NCBI GenBank assembly: GCA_019423795.1
Contig: JAHZAT010000029.1
Span: 1-15,400, forward strand
Source: Clostridiales bacterium
GTDB lineage: Bacteria; Bacillota; Clostridia; Lachnospirales; Lachnospiraceae
DNA: 15,400 bases
Direction of reading: 5' to 3'
A program made the translations under genes and the position numbers. Below are positions 12,737 to 15,400 of the stretch, piece by piece (position 1 is the first letter of the stretch; every line of letters begins with the position of its first letter). The notes under the pieces are model-generated. The model did no database searches, was not told where the DNA came from, and saw only the letters and a program-made list of their open reading frames with translations.

Positions 12737-13320
12737 TGAAACAGAGATTAATCTTTGCCACGGGCAACGAACATAAGATGAAAGAGATCAGAGAGATTCT
12801 TGATGAATCCAAATACGAGATCATTTCTATGAAAGAAGCAGGAGTAGACATTGACATCGTAGAAGATGGAAAAACATTTGAAGAAAATGCGTTGATCAAA
12901 GCAAAAGCGGTGATGGAAGTCACAGGACAGTTAACACTTGCAGATGATTCAGGATTAGAAATTGATGCACTAAATGGAGAACCTGGAATATATTCTTCCA
13001 GATATCTTGGAGAAGATACTTCTTATGTGAAGAAAAACAGTGTGATCCTTGAAAGATTAAAAGATGTACCAGAAGAGAAGAGAAGTGCAAGATTCGTTTG
13101 TGCGGTCGCAGCTGCATTTCCAGATGGACAAACGAAGGTGATTCGTGGTACTATGGAAGGGATTATAGGATATGAGATCAAAGGAGAGAATGGATTTGGA
13201 TATGATCCGATCTTCTATTTACCACAATATGGGAAGTATAGTGCTGAACTGAGCAGTGATGAGAAGAATGCGATCAGTCACAGAGGCGAAGCACTGAGAC
13301 GTATACGAGAAGTTTTGTAA
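12736..13320 (+). CDS. rdgB: XTP/dITP diphosphatase (RdgB/HAM1 family)
   Basis: A 194-residue house-cleaning nucleotide pyrophosphatase that hydrolyses XTP, dITP and ITP to monophosphates, keeping deaminated purines out of DNA and RNA. Motifs: FATGNEHKMKEI (7-18) with the triphosphate-contact TGN-x-x-K, catalytic LADDSGLEIDALNGEPG (68-84) with D70/D71, FGYDPIF (154-160) and the base-recognition SHRGEAL (181-187). The length is normal and all motifs are intact. The ATG shares one base with the stop of the upstream methyltransferase gene, and AAGGAG of the upstream gene's end supplies the ribosome site. The next gene follows 20 nt later. Pairing of rdgB with a YfcE/YsnB-type phosphoesterase is a recurrent Firmicutes arrangement. 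Confidence 0.97.
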   Translation: MKQRLIFATGNEHKMKEIREILDESKYEIISMKEAGVDIDIVEDGKTFEENALIKAKAVMEVTGQLTLADDSGLEIDALNGEPGIYSSRYLGEDTSYVKKNSVILERLKDVPEEKRSARFVCAVAAAFPDGQTKVIRGTMEGIIGYEIKGENGFGYDPIFYLPQYGKYSAELSSDEKNAISHRGEALRRIREVL

Positions 13321-13340
13321 ATAAAACAAGGAGAAAGTTT

Positions 13341-13847
13341 ATGAGGATATTGGTGATCAGTGATTCCCATGGACGCAATGATGATATCGAGGGAGTTTTA
13401 AAACAGGTAGGCGACATCGATATGATGATCCATTGCGGAGATGTGGAACGTGGAGATTCATACATACGAGAAATAGCGGACTGCCCAGTAGTTATGGTCG
13501 CAGGCAACAATGATTACTACTTAGATCTGCCAAGCGAAGAAGAAGTGAGAATTGGCGATTATAAAGTATTAGTGACTCATGGACATGGCTATTATGTAAA
13601 CTCAGGTGTGGATTATTTAAGAGAACATGCTTTGGAATATGGATATGATGTTGTAATGTATGGACATACTCATGTGCCATATATTGAGATTGGGGATGAT
13701 GTAACGATCTTGAATCCAGGAAGTATATCTTATCCTCGTCAGCCAGGAAGGAAGCCAACATTTCTTATTATGGAGATTGACGAAGAAGGACAGGCACATT
13801 ATGCCCATGGATATTACAAAGAACAGTTTGACGAATTAATGCTATAA
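13341..13847 (+). CDS. YfcE/MJ0936-family metallophosphoesterase
   Basis: A 168-residue calcineurin-like phosphoesterase with a two-metal centre. Metal ligands are visible in order: D8 and H10 in ISDSHG, D34 in HCGDVE, N57 in AGNND, H80 in THGHGYY, and H109/H111 in GHTH. The length fits the small YfcE/YsnB/MJ0936 group, whose members hydrolyse phosphodiesters such as bis-p-nitrophenyl phosphate in vitro; the physiological substrate is unknown. The ribosome site AAGGAGAAAG precedes the ATG. It is the last gene of the methyltransferase-rdgB unit, closed by the hairpin that follows 7 nt after its stop. Confidence 0.94.
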   Translation: MRILVISDSHGRNDDIEGVLKQVGDIDMMIHCGDVERGDSYIREIADCPVVMVAGNNDYYLDLPSEEEVRIGDYKVLVTHGHGYYVNSGVDYLREHALEYGYDVVMYGHTHVPYIEIGDDVTILNPGSISYPRQPGRKPTFLIMEIDEEGQAHYAHGYYKEQFDELML

Positions 13848-13848
13848 T
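13840..13848 (+). promoter_or_regulatory. Possible extended -10 promoter upstream of rlmD
   Basis: TGCTATAAT overlaps the stop codon of the phosphoesterase gene and is a perfect extended -10. No good -35 lies at the right distance. The predicted start (about 13855) coincides with the first base of the following hairpin. Confidence 0.35.
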
Positions 13849-13854
13849 ATGAAT

Positions 13855-13890
13855 GATGGAAGTATCGTAGGTGGTATTTCCATCTTTTTT
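13855..13890 (+). terminator. Intrinsic terminator or leader attenuator before rlmD
   Basis: GATGGAAGTA (13855-13864) pairs with TATTTCCATC (13875-13884), 10 bp with one G-U, with a 10-nt loop, followed by six T. It terminates the rdgB operon; because a possible promoter lies just before it, it may also form the 5' end of the rlmD leader. Confidence 0.85.
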
Positions 13891-13931
13891 CTGCGATAGG
13901 TTTGATTTGATAAGATAAGAAAGGGATGACA

Positions 13932-15293
13932 ATGAAGAAAAAAGATATCATTGAAGGAAAGATCATAAAGACAGAATTCCCAAATAAGGGAACATTTATC
14001 TGCGAAGATCAGAAAGTTACAGTCAAAGGTGTTATTGATGGGCAGACGATCAAAGGGCAGGTTACCAAGAAGAGAAAAAGTGGCTGTGTGGTAAGATTGT
14101 TAGATGTATTAGAGAAATCTCCATTAGAAGATGCAAAACCAGTCTGTCCACACTTTGGAATATGCGGTGGATGTTTTTATCAGACGGTATCTTATGAAAA
14201 CCAGTTAAAGATCAAAGAGGGAATGGTACGTGATCTGTTAAAAGATCATGTCAATGATGATATATGGGAAGAAATCAAAGGAAGTCCCAAAGTGCATGGG
14301 TATCGCAATAAAATGGAATTCTCTTTTGGTGATGAGGTAAAAGACGGTCCATTAGCATTGGGAATGCACAAAAAGAACACATTCCATGATATTGTAAACA
14401 TCACAGACTGCCAGATTGTAGACAATGATTACAATCTGATCGTAAAATGTGCATTAAATATCGCACAACAGATGGAGCTGCCATTCTATCATAAGATGCG
14501 TCATGAAGGATATTTCAGACATTTAGTTGTAAGAAGAGCAGAAAGTTCTGGAGATATTTTGGTAAATATTGTAACGACATCGCAGGTAGAAGCAGATCTT
14601 ACCAAACTTCGAGATGCATTATTAGAATTACCATTGAGTGGAAAGATCATTGGGATTCTTCATACAACAAACGACAGCCTTGCAGATGTGGTACAGGCAG
14701 ACAAAATAGATATTTTATATGGACAGGATTATTTCTATGAGGAAATTTTAGGATTAAAATTCAAGATTTCACCATTTTCATTCTTCCAGACAAACACATT
14801 AGGGGCAGAGGTACTTTATAAGACTGCCAGAGATTTTGTTGGGGAGACAAAAGATAAAGTGATCTTTGATCTGTATAGTGGAACTGGAACGATCGCGCAG
14901 ATGTTAGCACCAGTTGCTAAGAAAGTTGTTGGAGTCGAGATCGTTGAGGAAGCGGTAGAGGCAGCGAAAGTCAACGCAGAATTAAATGGATTGGATAATT
15001 GTGAATTTATTGCAGGAGATGTATTAAAGGTTGTGGATGAATTAGAAGATAAGCCAGACTTTATCGTACTTGACCCTCCTAGAGATGGAATCCATCCAAA
15101 AGCGATTCAGAAGATTATTGATTTTGGGGTTGAACAGATGGTATATATCAGTTGCAAACCGACAAGTCTTGCGAGAGATCTGGAAGTGTTTGAGGCAGCA
15201 GGATATAAAGTTAAGCGGGCTACAGCGGTAGATCAGTTCCCGAATACGGTTCATATCGAGAGTATGGTGTTGATACAAAAGGACAATATCTAA
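13932..15293 (+). CDS. rlmD: 23S rRNA (uracil-C5)-methyltransferase, RlmD/RlmCD (TrmA/RumA) family
   Basis: A 453-residue class I methyltransferase making 5-methyluridine in 23S rRNA. Domains: an N-terminal TRAM RNA-binding barrel (about 3-62); iron-sulfur cysteines C72, C78 and C81 in CPHFGICGGC, with C160 in TDCQIVDND probably the fourth; FFQTN (284-288); SAM motif LYSGTG (314-319); DPPRDG (381-386); and nucleophile C408 in YISCKPTSLARDL. Firmicutes often have one enzyme (RlmCD) for both U747 and U1939, so it could be dual-specific; sequence alone does not decide. I chose ATG at 13932 because AAAGGG lies 6 nt upstream of it; an in-frame ATG at 13926 touches the ribosome site and would add two residues. 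It probably has its own leader after the terminator. Confidence 0.95.
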   Translation: MKKKDIIEGKIIKTEFPNKGTFICEDQKVTVKGVIDGQTIKGQVTKKRKSGCVVRLLDVLEKSPLEDAKPVCPHFGICGGCFYQTVSYENQLKIKEGMVRDLLKDHVNDDIWEEIKGSPKVHGYRNKMEFSFGDEVKDGPLALGMHKKNTFHDIVNITDCQIVDNDYNLIVKCALNIAQQMELPFYHKMRHEGYFRHLVVRRAESSGDILVNIVTTSQVEADLTKLRDALLELPLSGKIIGILHTTNDSLADVVQADKIDILYGQDYFYEEILGLKFKISPFSFFQTNTLGAEVLYKTARDFVGETKDKVIFDLYSGTGTIAQMLAPVAKKVVGVEIVEEAVEAAKVNAELNGLDNCEFIAGDVLKVVDELEDKPDFIVLDPPRDGIHPKAIQKIIDFGVEQMVYISCKPTSLARDLEVFEAAGYKVKRATAVDQFPNTVHIESMVLIQKDNI

Positions 15294-15354
15294 AAATCCT
15301 TGAATTTAAGCGGTTTGTGAAGCATTTTAGTTTTAAGAAAATAAGTGAAAGTAA

Positions 15355-15371
15355 ATCATCGGACAGATGAT
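15355..15371. other. Short inverted repeat after rlmD
   Basis: ATCATC (15355-15360) and GATGAT (15366-15371) form a 6-bp stem with a 5-nt loop. There is no U-tract on the plus strand, but on the minus strand it is preceded by a T-run rather than followed. It is a weak signal; nothing else is recognisable from 15294 to the window end. Confidence 0.2.
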
Positions 15372-15400
15372 AAAAAATAGGGATACTTTAATTACAAAGT

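Overview
The window looks like chromosomal DNA of a low-GC, spore-forming Clostridia, most likely a Lachnospiraceae gut anaerobe. The basis is the AT-rich composition, strong AGGAGG-type ribosome sites, sigma-A promoters (often with extended -10 elements), a tRNA without encoded CCA, and the gene families themselves. The genus cannot be fixed from the sequence; Anaerostipes-like is only a guess. Almost everything is ordinary housekeeping gene content on both strands, with one gene-poor and structurally odd interval at about 10.2-10.9 kb.

Left part (1-4.9 kb): a minus-strand AAA-ATPase/PD-(D/E)XK protein is followed by a divergent plus-strand aldo/keto reductase. The reductase shares a bidirectional terminator with a minus-strand stand-alone FeoA-domain protein. 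Upstream of that lies a minus-strand ClC-type chloride/proton antiporter with a C-terminal TrkA-C-like domain. Middle part (4.9-8.6 kb): a likely plus-strand operon encodes uracil-DNA glycosylase, a Cof-type HAD phosphatase and a secreted D-Ala-D-Ala carboxypeptidase. It converges on a minus-strand lipid kinase, which sits directly behind a tRNA-Arg(CCU) gene and apparently has no promoter of its own. At 8.8-10.2 kb a DJ-1/PfpI protein and a DUF1189-like membrane protein form a two-gene plus-strand unit.

Gene-poor interval (10,191-10,928): there is a strong hairpin behind the DUF1189-like gene and a 188-bp array of degenerate 11-13-bp units beginning with GTC. A 12-bp inverted repeat follows. 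Next comes a near-consensus minus-strand promoter firing into a minus-strand intrinsic terminator only about 50 nt away, and then another bidirectional terminator. After an AT-rich stretch comes a short unlisted gene for a 49-residue Asn/Ser-rich protein. Its upstream sequence resembles a forespore (sigma-G type) promoter, which suggests, without proving, a spore-associated protein.

Right part (11.2-15.3 kb): a single-domain rhodanese is followed by a probable operon made of a THUMP-domain 23S rRNA methyltransferase, RdgB-type XTP/dITP pyrophosphatase and a YfcE-type metallophosphoesterase. After a hairpin with a U-tract comes an RlmD/RlmCD-type rRNA m5U methyltransferase. Shared themes are nucleotide-pool and DNA sanitation (Ung, RdgB) and rRNA modification (two methyltransferases). 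I see no insertion sequence, CRISPR array, prophage or toxin-antitoxin pair. The best candidates for something undescribed are the repeat array, the adjacent short minus-strand RNA, and the small Asn/Ser-rich protein.
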